Source: an uncultured SAR86 cluster bacterium
GTDB taxonomy: Bacteria > Pseudomonadota > Gammaproteobacteria > Magnimaribacterales > D2472
Direction: 5' to 3'
Assembly (NCBI GenBank): GCA_902558095.1
Contig: CACECP010000002.1
Coordinates: 62,001-126,000, forward strand
DNA length: 64,000 nucleotides
Shown here: positions 21,955 to 31,958 of the stretch, in pieces
Position numbering within the stretch: the first letter of the stretch is position 1
How the letters are laid out: each line of letters begins with the position of its first letter
Translations under genes and position numbers: made by a program
The notes under the pieces: model-generated
Database searches by the model: none
What the model was told of the DNA's origin: nothing
The model's input: only the letters and a program-made list of their open reading frames with translations

Positions 21955-22924
21955 GGCAGCTGCATTAAAAAAATATATCGATAAGTCCAATAAAATATTT
22001 TTTATATTCGGATCAGAAATTGTATTAAAAAATAATTCCGTTGATCTAGTTAATGAATATTTTCAAGAAAAGGGTTACACAGAAAGAGAAACTATTTTTG
22101 AACAAGATTTTAAAAATATTGAAGAAACCATAATTAAAAATGCAGGCGGTTCATTATTTGGTTCAAAAACGATCATAGAAATTCTTCATAATGGTGGAAA
22201 GATTCCTAAAGAAATTTCAAATATCTTTGAAATCGAAAATATAGATAAATTAGATAACATTGTTATCGTCATAAGATCAGCTTTAGAAAAAATTAATCAA
22301 AAAACAAAATGGGTAACTAAAATGAATAACTCAGCTTTGATTGTTCAATGCAGTAAGCTCAAATCTTTTGAGGAAAAGATATGGATAAAAAACAAATTAA
22401 ATTTTATGCCTGAAAGAACTGCAAAAGAGTATGCTGAAAGGATTTCAGATATGTATTCTGGAAATTTGATTGCTCAAAATAATGAAATTAATCTCCTAAA
22501 ATTAACTTATTCTGAGGAAAGTGAAAATCAAAATATAAGCTCAGAAAACGCTGAATTTTTACCATATCAATTAGAAGATAAGGTAATAGAATTAGATACG
22601 GATTTTGCTTTAAGAATTGCTAAATCTATAAAGAAAAATGATGAACATTATGGCCCATTACTAGTTTTTATTATGGGGAAAATAATTACTACTTCCATAA
22701 GCTATTATCAAAATAAAAATGCTGCTTTTGAAAAAGCTGGAATTTGGAAAAGCAAAATACCAGCATATATAAATTTTATAAAAAAAAATACGCTAAAAAA
22801 ATTAATGCCGCTTCAAAAAAAAATATATGAGTTAGATTTAGCATCAAAGGGTTTGTCAGGAATAACAAAAGATCAGTTCTGGCAAGAGATTGATAATATG
22901 ATTATTGATTTAACTTCCGCTTAA
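21944..22924 (+). CDS. holA: DNA polymerase III delta subunit
   Basis: HolA-like sequence (IFFIFGSEIVLKNNSVDLV, LFGSKTIIEI) downstream of lptE. Confidence 0.82.
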   Translation: MICEAAALKKYIDKSNKIFFIFGSEIVLKNNSVDLVNEYFQEKGYTERETIFEQDFKNIEETIIKNAGGSLFGSKTIIEILHNGGKIPKEISNIFEIENIDKLDNIVIVIRSALEKINQKTKWVTKMNNSALIVQCSKLKSFEEKIWIKNKLNFMPERTAKEYAERISDMYSGNLIAQNNEINLLKLTYSEESENQNISSENAEFLPYQLEDKVIELDTDFALRIAKSIKKNDEHYGPLLVFIMGKIITTSISYYQNKNAAFEKAGIWKSKIPAYINFIKKNTLKKLMPLQKKIYELDLASKGLSGITKDQFWQEIDNMIIDLTSA

Positions 22925-23743
22925 AAACTTTTTAAAAAATATTTGTTCGCATTTCTTGAAAAGATTATGATCCTCAACAACTTTGGTCTCTAAATTAATA
23001 ACGTCTGTTACTTGTGCAAGGCCTTTTGTTGAGCTAGTAAGCCAAATTGAATGAGCAGTCTCTAATTCTTTCAATTCAAAATTGCCCTCCACAACTTTTA
23101 TACCCAAGTTCTTTATTTCATTTATCAATAACTCTCTAGTAATACCAGGCAAAATATTATTCGATAATGATGGAGTAAAAACTGTGTCATTATTCGCAAA
23201 AAAAATATTTGATGCTCCACCCTCAGTAATTAAATTACTTTTATGCATAATTACCTCATCACAACCATGATTCCTTGCTTCATTCATGCTCAATACATTT
23301 CCAAGTAATGAAGTAGATTTAATGTCGCATCTTTGCCACCTTAAATCTTCGCAAATCATTACTTTTAATTTCTGAGATTTAAAAGTATGGTCTACTACAT
23401 AACCGAATGTTTCGGCAGTAAGTGATTCATCAAAAATATGTGATCTTATTGGATCAATTCCTCTTGATACTTGATAATAAACATAGCCATCAATCAATTT
23501 ACTCCTAGAAATTAAATCAATTATTTCACTAGAAGTTTTTTTTGTATCTAATGATAAATTCAAAGCGTCACAACTTTTTTCAAGTCTATCAATGTGGCTT
23601 TCAAAAGCTATCAAATTAGAATTACAAAAAGGTATGACCTCATAAACGCTGTCAGAAAAGGTATAAGCTCTGCTTAGAGGTGATATTTTTATTTCATTAA
23701 GATAATTAAATCTGCTGTTATAAACAGCATGGATTTTATCCAT
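22910..23743 (-). CDS. Class IV aminotransferase (D-amino-acid or branched-chain type)
   Basis: PLB-dependent aminotransferase IV motifs: MNEARNHGCDEVIMHKSNLITEGGASNIFF, LPGITRELLI. Confidence 0.88.
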   Translation of the reverse strand: MDKIHAVYNSRFNYLNEIKISPLSRAYTFSDSVYEVIPFCNSNLIAFESHIDRLEKSCDALNLSLDTKKTSSEIIDLISRSKLIDGYVYYQVSRGIDPIRSHIFDESLTAETFGYVVDHTFKSQKLKVMICEDLRWQRCDIKSTSLLGNVLSMNEARNHGCDEVIMHKSNLITEGGASNIFFANNDTVFTPSLSNNILPGITRELLINEIKNLGIKVVEGNFELKELETAHSIWLTSSTKGLAQVTDVINLETKVVEDHNLFKKCEQIFFKKFLSGS

Positions 23744-24892
23744 TTAAGATATTCCAAAAAGTCCGTAAAGCCATAGAACAAATCTAGACCACAATCTACC
23801 AAAAAAACCTTTTGCTTCAACGTCTTCTAAAGCAACAAGATTAGAAGTTGTGATCACCTCATCATTGCTTATAATTTCAAGTATTCCGATTTCTTGTCCT
23901 TTGTTGATAGGTGCTTGAATATTATTTTTTATATTGTAATTGACTTTTACATCCTTAAAACTCGTTCTTGGTAGAGTTATAGAAATGTCCTCTGCAACAC
24001 CCAAACTTACAGTGTCAGACTTGCCACCCCAAACTTCAGAAATTGTATATTCTTTGTCAACTTCAAAGTATTTTTGAGTAGCATAAAATCTAAATCCATA
24101 TTCAAGCAATCTTTGTGTATCTGAAAAACTATTATTAGCACTATCACTTCCAGCTACTACGGTTATTAATCTCATATTTGCCCGTTTAGCAGAACCAATT
24201 AAGCAGTAGCCTGCAGATGACGTATGACCAGTCTTTACACCATCAGAGGTTTCATCTCTCCAAAGAAGTTTGTTTCTGTTATATTTATTTCCAGAAATTC
24301 CACCATATTCAAATTCTTTCTCTTTAAATAACAGATATATATCTGGAAAATTTGTTATAAATTCAGAAGTTAAAAGAGCTAAATCACTTGCAGAAGTTAA
24401 ATGACCCTCGCTAGGTAAACCTGTTGAGTTTTTAAAATTAGTGCTTTTCATTCCTATTGCTGTTGCATAAGAATTCATGAGATCTACAAAGCCATCTTCA
24501 CTTCCTCCAACATATTCTGCAATAGCCACAGACGCATCATTTCCAGATTGAATCATAATTCCTTTTAAGAGATCTAGAACAGTAACTTTTTTACCGACTT
24601 CAATAAACATTTTTGAGCCACCCATCTTCCAGGCTTTTTCACTAACAAGAACTTCATCATCCAGGCTGATTAAGTTATTTTTAATCTGATCAGCTACAAC
24701 ATAGGCTGTCATAACCTTTGTCATACTTGCAGGCTCTATTTGGCCATCTGAATTAGATTCTGCTATGACATAGTTGGTGTTTGGATCGATCAGAATATAG
24801 CTTTTTAAGTTAAGATCAGGTGGGTTTGGAACAAAGCTCTGACTTAAAATAAAATTTGTCGAGATTAACGCTAATAATAATAATTTTTTCAT
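23744..24892 (-). CDS. dacA: D-alanyl-D-alanine carboxypeptidase (PBP5/6 family)
   Basis: EPASMTKVMTAYV (SxxK), SGNDASVAIAE (SxN), DGVKTGHTSSAGYCLIGSA (KTG). Confidence 0.95.
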   Translation of the reverse strand: MKKLLLLALISTNFILSQSFVPNPPDLNLKSYILIDPNTNYVIAESNSDGQIEPASMTKVMTAYVVADQIKNNLISLDDEVLVSEKAWKMGGSKMFIEVGKKVTVLDLLKGIMIQSGNDASVAIAEYVGGSEDGFVDLMNSYATAIGMKSTNFKNSTGLPSEGHLTSASDLALLTSEFITNFPDIYLLFKEKEFEYGGISGNKYNRNKLLWRDETSDGVKTGHTSSAGYCLIGSAKRANMRLITVVAGSDSANNSFSDTQRLLEYGFRFYATQKYFEVDKEYTISEVWGGKSDTVSLGVAEDISITLPRTSFKDVKVNYNIKNNIQAPINKGQEIGILEIISNDEVITTSNLVALEDVEAKGFFGRLWSRFVLWLYGLFGIS

Positions 24893-24900
24893 TTTAATTT

Positions 24901-25794
24901 CTATATTTTTTTAAATTCTTCTGACAAATAATACACCGCCATTGCATAAACATCACTAATATTATATCTAGCAATAGCGTAAAAATTATCATCAGCAATA
25001 AAATGCAGTTCTTTACCGTTCTCATTAAATGATAATGGCAAAAATCTTGTCAAAGACTCGTGCGGCTTATAAAACTTTCTTACATTATTTGGATATACCT
25101 CAGTGACAATATTTCCATCTCTTTTCCAGCCATGTATTTTTAGATAATTTGCAATGCTGCCAATTGCATCATCAACAGAATTAAATAAGTCTGCATACTG
25201 ATCGCCATCATAATCAATTGCATAAGCTCTATAACTAGAGGATATAAATTGACCATAGCCCATGGCGCCAGCATAAGATCCTTTAGTTTCAAAAATGTCT
25301 AGATTGTTTTCTCTAGTAAGAAGAAAAAATTGTATCAATTCACTTCTGAAAAACTTTGATCTTCTAGGATCGTCAAAGCCTAAAGTTGCAAGGCTATCAA
25401 TGACTCTATATCTTCCCATAATTCGACCATATCGAGTTTCAACACCTAAAATTGCAGTTATCACTTCTTTGGGAACACCAAATTCTTTTTCAGCTCTTTC
25501 AAGAGTTTTAATATTTTCTTTTATAAATTTTTTTCCATTTGCAATTCTTTTTTTCTCTAAAAAAATTGCTTTATACTCATCCCATGTTTTAGTTTTTTCG
25601 GCAGGATTTGCTACCGATACAAGCATTTCATTTCTTTTCTTTGCATTTTTTAAAACTTCGATAACAAAAGATTCTTCAAATCCATGAACATTAACAAGCT
25701 CATCTATAACTTCTTTGCTATCCTCATGATTAGAATAATCAGCAGTGCTAATAGAGCTTATTGTTATTGATATAAATAATAGTAATATTTTCAT
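24901..25794 (-). CDS. mltB: Membrane-bound lytic murein transglycosylase B
   Basis: GVETRYGRIMGRYRVIDSLATLGFDDPRRSKFFRSELIQF, GSYAGAMGYGQFISSSYRAYAIDYDGD. Confidence 0.95.
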   Translation of the reverse strand: MKILLLFISITISSISTADYSNHEDSKEVIDELVNVHGFEESFVIEVLKNAKKRNEMLVSVANPAEKTKTWDEYKAIFLEKKRIANGKKFIKENIKTLERAEKEFGVPKEVITAILGVETRYGRIMGRYRVIDSLATLGFDDPRRSKFFRSELIQFFLLTRENNLDIFETKGSYAGAMGYGQFISSSYRAYAIDYDGDQYADLFNSVDDAIGSIANYLKIHGWKRDGNIVTEVYPNNVRKFYKPHESLTRFLPLSFNENGKELHFIADDNFYAIARYNISDVYAMAVYYLSEEFKKI

Positions 25795-26891
25795 TTTTGC
25801 ATTAATTTTTTATGAGTAGCCATAGAAATTATAATCCCAAATGCTATATAGAATGATAACAAAGATGAGCCGCCTTTGCTTATAAATGGAAGTGGCATAC
25901 CCACTACTGGAATTATTCCAACAACCATAGCCAGGTTAATAAATATTGTTGATATAAATAAAAGGCTTAATCCTCCAATTGTTAGTCTACAGAATCTATC
26001 TCTAGCATTTACTGCTAAGTAAAAACACCTAAGTATTATGAAAAAGAATGTAAACATTAATATACATGCTCCAATAAAACCAAATTCCTCTGCTATAACC
26101 GCAAAAATAAAATCTGTTTCTGTTTCAGGCAGAAAATTAAGGTGTGCTTGAGACCCCGATCCATATCCCTTTCCTTGAATTCCTCCAGATCCAATTGCAA
26201 TTTTTGATTGAGTTATATTCCATCCAGATCCATATGGATCAGCGGTTGGATCTAATAATGTAAGAATTCTTTGCCTTTGAAAAGGCTCCAGAAAGTTGTT
26301 CCAAATAAAAGGAATAGATAGGATTAAGATAGTAAAAGATGCGCCAATAAATCTCCAGCTTAGGCCAGCCAAAAATAATATATAAAGACCAGCTATGAAA
26401 ATGACTAAACTAGTTCCAAGATCTGGTTGGATTCTGACAAGATTAACTATAATAATTATCACAATCATGCTTATAAAAGTATTTAATAAGCTAATTGGTA
26501 GGGGTTTGTTGTATAGATAAGCTGCCAAGAAAACTGGCAATGTAATTTTAACAATCTCTGATGATTGCAGTGTAAAAAATCCAAGGTCTAACCATCTTTT
26601 TGCGCCATTAACCTCTTTGCCAAATGCCATAGTAAGAAGAATTAATGCAATTGATATTATCAAAAATAATAAAGCATTATTTTTATAAAAATCTGGTTCT
26701 ATTTGACTTAAGATAAACATAAGAATCAAGCCAAAAACAACAAACAAAGATTGCTTAACTATGGTTTCGACATTTTCTTGAGAAGCACTATATAAAAACA
26801 ACAAACCCATGATCGATAATATGGTTATAGAGATAAAAAGATATTGATCGAAATAGATTTTGGATTTTAATTTTTTTAATAATCTATTCAT
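25791..26891 (-). CDS. rodA: Rod shape-determining protein RodA
   Basis: SEDS family: RIQPDLGTSLVIF, GKGYGSGSQAHLNFLPETETDFIFAVIAEEFGFIG. Confidence 0.96.
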   Translation of the reverse strand: MNRLLKKLKSKIYFDQYLFISITILSIMGLLFLYSASQENVETIVKQSLFVVFGLILMFILSQIEPDFYKNNALLFLIISIALILLTMAFGKEVNGAKRWLDLGFFTLQSSEIVKITLPVFLAAYLYNKPLPISLLNTFISMIVIIIIVNLVRIQPDLGTSLVIFIAGLYILFLAGLSWRFIGASFTILILSIPFIWNNFLEPFQRQRILTLLDPTADPYGSGWNITQSKIAIGSGGIQGKGYGSGSQAHLNFLPETETDFIFAVIAEEFGFIGACILMFTFFFIILRCFYLAVNARDRFCRLTIGGLSLLFISTIFINLAMVVGIIPVVGMPLPFISKGGSSLLSFYIAFGIIISMATHKKLMQK

Positions 26892-28725
26892 TTTTTATAA
26901 GGCTATTTAAAACCTCAATAGCTACCGGACCTGCAACCGAACCACCGCTTTCGCCATTTTCGATTACAACACTGATTGCATATTTTGGATTTGGTATTGG
27001 AGCGAAAGCGATAATTATTGCATGATCTCTCTGGTCCTCAACTTCTCTTATCGTTTGATAATCTTCTTTAGTTTCTGTACTTACAAGCTCAACAGTTCCT
27101 GATTTTGCAGCAACAGTATAATTCTTTAAATTTCTTAACCGCCGTGCGGTTCCTTTAGGATTTTCTATAACTCCTATCATACTTTTATGAATATTTTCCC
27201 AATCCTCATCTTTAATATTATTACTAATGAAGATATCTTTTTTTGCTGAATTGGTATTTTGAATAAATGAAAATCTGTCTAAATTTCCTTTTTTTGCTAA
27301 GAACGCAGAATAATATGCTAGCTGGATTGGAGTAGCACTTAAATATCCTTGGCCAACACCCATATTAACAGTATCACCTTTAAACCATCCAAAATTGAGT
27401 TTATTTATTTTCCATTCTGGATTAGGCAATAACCCATTATCAGGTATAAAGCAGTCTATACATACATTTCTTCCAAAACCAAAATAAGATAAATGATCTA
27501 CCAAATCATCTATTTCTGATTTATATGCTAATGAAAAAAAGAAAGTGTTAGAACTTTCGATTATTGCATTCATGAGATCAATTTTCCCATGTCCTCCTTC
27601 CTTCCATCCTCTATAAACACGGTTATCCTCTGGAAGAACAAAAAAACCAGGATCATCAATAGTATATTTCCAATCTATAATCTTATTTTCTATTCCATAT
27701 AATCCAATTGCTGGTTTAATGGTTGATGCTGGGGAATATCTTCCCTGGCCTGCTCTATCAAAAAACGGCTTATTCTTGTCATTTGTTAATTGATTGAACT
27801 CATCTGATGACAAACCATTAGCAATTGCATTGATAGGAAATGATGGCGAACTAACATAAGTTACTATTGCGCCTGTATCTATTTCAACAGCAACCACAGC
27901 CCCCCTTCTATTATTTAATTGTTTATAAGCAACCTTTTGACTTTTTAAATCTAAAGAAGTATACAAATCTTCTCCATCTTTAGCTGGTATCTCTTCTAAT
28001 TCATTTAATAATTTACCAGAAGCATCTACCTCATAGATTTTTTTACCAAAATAACCTCTAAGCCTTTTATCATAAACCTTTTCAATTCCTGTCTTGCCGA
28101 CTATAAATCCATTAGAGTATTTAAAAATTGTTTCTCCTAGATTAAGGTCTTGATCTTTTAGGATCTGATCTATATTTTGATCACTCATGCCTCCTACATA
28201 CCCAATAGAGTGAGAAAATAATTCTGAATAAGTATTTTCTCGTGAATATCTTTCACCAATAAAAGTACTAGGGAACCTGTATCTCCTGGCCTCAAATTTT
28301 GCAATTTCCTCTTGACTAAGATTCTGCTTTAATACAATTTCTCTATTTAATTTAGCCTTATTTTTAAAGTTTTCTTTTACAAATAAAATATCCTTTTCAG
28401 ACAAATTAATTATTTCTGCTATCTCAGATAGATGTTCTTCAATATCTTTTATTTTTGATGGATTTAATATTAAGTTATATTTTGGATTATTGTTTACTAT
28501 AATCTCGCCATTTCTATCATAAATTATTCCCCTTCTCGGCTGAATAAGTATCTCTCTTGTCTTGTTTTGTAAAGATGCAATCTCATACTCTGTATAATCT
28601 GAGACCTGAAGGGAAAAGGTTTTATATATAAAAAACGAAAACAGAATTCCAAAAAATAAATAAACCAGCGTCAATCTATTAGAGAAATTCTTTTTTTCTT
28701 TGCTTCTTTCCTTTAAGTCTATCAT
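26884..28725 (-). CDS. mrdA: Penicillin-binding protein 2
   Basis: PRRGIIYDRNGEIIVNN, GRYSPASTIKPAIGLYG, AAKSGTVEL; adjacent to rodA. Confidence 0.96.
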   Translation of the reverse strand: MIDLKERSKEKKNFSNRLTLVYLFFGILFSFFIYKTFSLQVSDYTEYEIASLQNKTREILIQPRRGIIYDRNGEIIVNNNPKYNLILNPSKIKDIEEHLSEIAEIINLSEKDILFVKENFKNKAKLNREIVLKQNLSQEEIAKFEARRYRFPSTFIGERYSRENTYSELFSHSIGYVGGMSDQNIDQILKDQDLNLGETIFKYSNGFIVGKTGIEKVYDKRLRGYFGKKIYEVDASGKLLNELEEIPAKDGEDLYTSLDLKSQKVAYKQLNNRRGAVVAVEIDTGAIVTYVSSPSFPINAIANGLSSDEFNQLTNDKNKPFFDRAGQGRYSPASTIKPAIGLYGIENKIIDWKYTIDDPGFFVLPEDNRVYRGWKEGGHGKIDLMNAIIESSNTFFFSLAYKSEIDDLVDHLSYFGFGRNVCIDCFIPDNGLLPNPEWKINKLNFGWFKGDTVNMGVGQGYLSATPIQLAYYSAFLAKKGNLDRFSFIQNTNSAKKDIFISNNIKDEDWENIHKSMIGVIENPKGTARRLRNLKNYTVAAKSGTVELVSTETKEDYQTIREVEDQRDHAIIIAFAPIPNPKYAISVVIENGESGGSVAGPVAIEVLNSLIKNE

Positions 28726-29186
28726 TTGTGATAAGGCATATTGCTTATTATTGTATGTGCTCTATATATTTGTTCTACTAATAATAATCTAAATATTCTA
28801 TGTGGAAATGTTAACCTTGAGGCAGAAAAAACTTTATTAGATCTTTTGATTACATCAGGTGACAGTCCAAATGACCCTCCGACTATAAAAATAATTTTTT
28901 GTCTTAGTTTTTGACAATCTAAAATGAAGCTGCTGAAATCCTCACTATTTATAGTATTACCATCAACATCCCAAGATATTACAAAATCATCCTTTGAGAT
29001 TTTTGAAAGAATTAAGCTTGATTCCTTTTGAAGAACCTCATTAAGCGAATAGCTTGGATTCTGTTGACTCCTTAATTCTACAAAATCTATATTTAAGCTT
29101 TTTGGTAATTGCTTTATATAAAATTCAATTCCCATAGACTCCCATTGGCTTAGTTTATTTCCAATAGTAATAATCTTTATTAACAT
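28722..29186 (-). CDS. rlmH: 23S rRNA (pseudouridine1915-N3)-methyltransferase
   Basis: FIVGGSFGLSPDVIKRSNKVFSASRLTFPHRIFRLLLVEQIYRAHTIISNMPYHK. Confidence 0.96.
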   Translation of the reverse strand: MLIKIITIGNKLSQWESMGIEFYIKQLPKSLNIDFVELRSQQNPSYSLNEVLQKESSLILSKISKDDFVISWDVDGNTINSEDFSSFILDCQKLRQKIIFIVGGSFGLSPDVIKRSNKVFSASRLTFPHRIFRLLLVEQIYRAHTIISNMPYHK

Positions 29187-29530
29187 TAGCTAAAATTCTT
29201 TAAAGGGCTGTTTTCTCCCCAGAGCCCTTCTAGGTCATAAAGATCTCTTTGATCTTTTTTCATTATATTCACAACAACATCACCACAATCAACAAGAATC
29301 CAACCAGAATCTGATTCGCCTTCAACACCTAAAATACTGATATTGTTTTTTTTTAAATTATCTACTAATTTATCTGATACTGATGATGCATGCCTATTAG
29401 AATTTGCTGTGACTATTATAATTTCATCAGCAAAAGAAGAAATATCTTTTACATTTAAGGAAAGAATATCTTCAGCCTTACTTTCATAAAGACTGTTATT
29501 GCATATTTTTAAGAGGTTTTTCTTAGACAA
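29186..29530 (-). CDS. rsfS: Ribosomal silencing factor RsfS
   Basis: EIIIVTANSNRHASSVSDKLVDNL, GWILVDCGDVVVNIMKKDQRDLYDLEGLWG. Confidence 0.94.
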   Translation of the reverse strand: MSKKNLLKICNNSLYESKAEDILSLNVKDISSFADEIIIVTANSNRHASSVSDKLVDNLKKNNISILGVEGESDSGWILVDCGDVVVNIMKKDQRDLYDLEGLWGENSPLKNFS

Positions 29531-29601
29531 ATTAAAGTAAATATTATTAATATAATAGTAATTGATATACTAAATCATAATTATAAAAAGGGTAAGCAAT
29601 T

Positions 29602-30024
29602 TTGGAAAACTTTATTGAATCTATTACTGAATTTATATCAAGTTATAAGGTTTACATATTATGGCTTGCAACAATTTCTCTTTTTGTTTTTATTTTTAGC
29701 TTACTCAGCATCAAGTGGTTAGTTGCATTAATTCCAACAAACTATTTCATTAAAAAAAAGAAGGTTAAATCAAAAAGATCATATTCTTTTATATGGTTTC
29801 TATCCATAATTGTTAAAAATTTAATTGGGTATACCCTAATACTTGGAGGTATTTTGATGTTAGTTCTTCCAGGTCAAGGACTATTTACTATACTTATGGG
29901 TTTAATATTAAGTAATTATCCCGGCAAGTATAGTATTGAGAGAAAATTTATTTCTATGCCTAGTGTTTTGAAAACAGTTAATTGGCTTAGAAAAAAATCT
30001 GATAAGCCGCCACTTCAAATATAA
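29602..30024 (+). CDS. PGPGW-motif transmembrane protein
   Basis: GGILMLVLPGQGLFTILMGLILSNYPGKYSIERKF, TM protein. Confidence 0.7.
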   Translation: MENFIESITEFISSYKVYILWLATISLFVFIFSLLSIKWLVALIPTNYFIKKKKVKSKRSYSFIWFLSIIVKNLIGYTLILGGILMLVLPGQGLFTILMGLILSNYPGKYSIERKFISMPSVLKTVNWLRKKSDKPPLQI

Positions 30025-30029
30025 TTAAA

Positions 30030-30620
30030 CTAGCCAGTTGATATTTCTTCAATATATTTTGAAAGTATCAATAATCTTTGTGATGCATCAAATGCTTCTA
30101 ATAAGCTTTGTTTATATGTCCATGGTATTGGTATTAATCCAGCCAAATTATAAGCAACAGAGTCTGCAGAATTAAAATCAATTTCGATGGGCATATTTGC
30201 TACTCTGGGATGTTTTAATATTTGAGAAAGAATATTAGAGATTTCTGGAAACTTTGCTAATAAAGCTTGGTCATCCACTTCAGGATCTATAATTGGATTT
30301 GTTTGAGCCATATTTAGACCATCCTCGAGTTGAATTAAATTTTTTATAGACACCTTGTTTAATGATTTTACAGTTATCCCAAGTAAGTTATTTGGAAGAT
30401 TATTAAAATCTATTATTTCTACATAACTTCCTTGCTGAGCGACTTCGCAATCATCTCTTTTAGTAAGTTTTTTTTGGAAAGCTATAACAAAACCGTGATC
30501 ATTTTCCATACATTTTTTAACCATATTGATGTATCTTGGTTCAAAAATTTGAAGGTTTTGTATGGTTCCTGGTAAAGCAACTATGCCTAGTGGAAAAATA
30601 GGTAGATTTTTATTTTTCAA
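30030..30620 (-). CDS. LON N-terminal substrate-binding domain protein (no protease domain)
   Basis: LPIFPLGIVALPGTIQNLQIFEPRYINMVKKCMENDHGFVIAF. Confidence 0.88.
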   Translation of the reverse strand: MKNKNLPIFPLGIVALPGTIQNLQIFEPRYINMVKKCMENDHGFVIAFQKKLTKRDDCEVAQQGSYVEIIDFNNLPNNLLGITVKSLNKVSIKNLIQLEDGLNMAQTNPIIDPEVDDQALLAKFPEISNILSQILKHPRVANMPIEIDFNSADSVAYNLAGLIPIPWTYKQSLLEAFDASQRLLILSKYIEEISTG

Positions 30621-31905
30621 TGTATTTTAGAATAGGTTTTATAAATTTCTGACTATCTTTATTAGTCATAATTAAAATAATATCATAATCCATAATCATT
30701 TCATTAAGGCTTATTAATAAAGATTCGATTTTATGATACGTGTTTTCATATTTATATACCTTCTTGTGATCTAAAAGAAGGGTCTTATCAAGCAAATTAA
30801 ATGAGTTCATTAGATTGTCTTTATGATGTCCTGATGACATAGTGTTTGAGCCAAGCTCAACTATTCCAAGTATTTTTTTATCAGGATATTTTTTTCTAAT
30901 TGCGCAAGAAGAAAAATCAATTGCTGTTGGATGATGGGCAAAGTCATCATATATCTTTATATTTAGGGTCTCTGCAATTGGCTCTAATCTTCTCATAACA
31001 CCTTTAAAAGTTTTAAGAGACTCTATTGAGTCATTTATTGAAATTTTATCTAATCTTGCTGCAAGTATTGCTGCAACATAATTTTTAAAATTATGTTCCC
31101 CTATCAAAGGCAAATCTTTAAGTGAAAATTTATTTTCGTTTAAAGTAAATTCCATATTTTTAAAATTAGTTTTGATTATGTCTGAATTAATAGCCGTTTT
31201 TTGACACCATATACCGTCATTAATTAAGTCGTTACTATTTTCATCATCTTCAAAATAAATAATATTTCCTGAGCATGGAATAATCTTAATAAGATTATGA
31301 AACTGCTTCTTTATACTCTTAATATCATCAAAGATATCAGCATGATCAAACTCAATGTTATTTATAATCAAATTCATAGGAGAATAGTGTATAAATTTTG
31401 AGCGTTTATCAAAAAAAGCAGAATCATATTCGTCAGCTTCTATAACAAATGATTTGTGTGTTCCAAGGCTTGCAGGATTATCAAAGTTTTTTGAGATTCC
31501 GCCAATTAAATAGCCGATATCTTTTCCTTGATGTTTCAATATATGAGCAAGCATATATGCTGTTGTAGTTTTTCCATGAGTTCCTGATACAGCAAAAACA
31601 TTTCGATTTTTGAGTTCTTTACCAAGCATTTCAGGACCTGAAACAAATGGAAGTCTTTTATCTAATATTTCCTCTACTGATTCATTGCCACGCGACAAGG
31701 CATTACCTATTACATAAAGATCAGATTTAGGCATAAGACTTTTTTGATAGCCTTGAATTATTTTAATGCCTATTTTTTCGAGATAATCTGACATTGGTGG
31801 GTAGTATTGGACATCAGATCCAGATACTTCATGCCCTGACTCTTTCAATATATGAGCTAATCCGGCCATGAATGTTCCGCAAACACCTAGGATATGTATT
31901 CTCAT
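30610..31905 (-). CDS. mpl: UDP-N-acetylmuramate:L-alanyl-gamma-D-glutamyl-meso-diaminopimelate ligase
   Basis: MRIHILGVCGTFMAGLAHILKESGHEVSGSDVQYYPPMSDYLE, SGTHGKTTTAYMLAHIL, DDFAHHPTAI. Confidence 0.95.
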   Translation of the reverse strand: MRIHILGVCGTFMAGLAHILKESGHEVSGSDVQYYPPMSDYLEKIGIKIIQGYQKSLMPKSDLYVIGNALSRGNESVEEILDKRLPFVSGPEMLGKELKNRNVFAVSGTHGKTTTAYMLAHILKHQGKDIGYLIGGISKNFDNPASLGTHKSFVIEADEYDSAFFDKRSKFIHYSPMNLIINNIEFDHADIFDDIKSIKKQFHNLIKIIPCSGNIIYFEDDENSNDLINDGIWCQKTAINSDIIKTNFKNMEFTLNENKFSLKDLPLIGEHNFKNYVAAILAARLDKISINDSIESLKTFKGVMRRLEPIAETLNIKIYDDFAHHPTAIDFSSCAIRKKYPDKKILGIVELGSNTMSSGHHKDNLMNSFNLLDKTLLLDHKKVYKYENTYHKIESLLISLNEMIMDYDIILIMTNKDSQKFIKPILKYIEK

Positions 31906-31958
31906 ATTAGTTATAATACGATACTTGAATTTTATTCAAAGTATTAAGTGGGGAAATA

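Noticed and set aside
25295-25687. 130-aa ORF on the plus strand
   Set aside because: Antisense to the conserved mltB frame, no recognisable domain.
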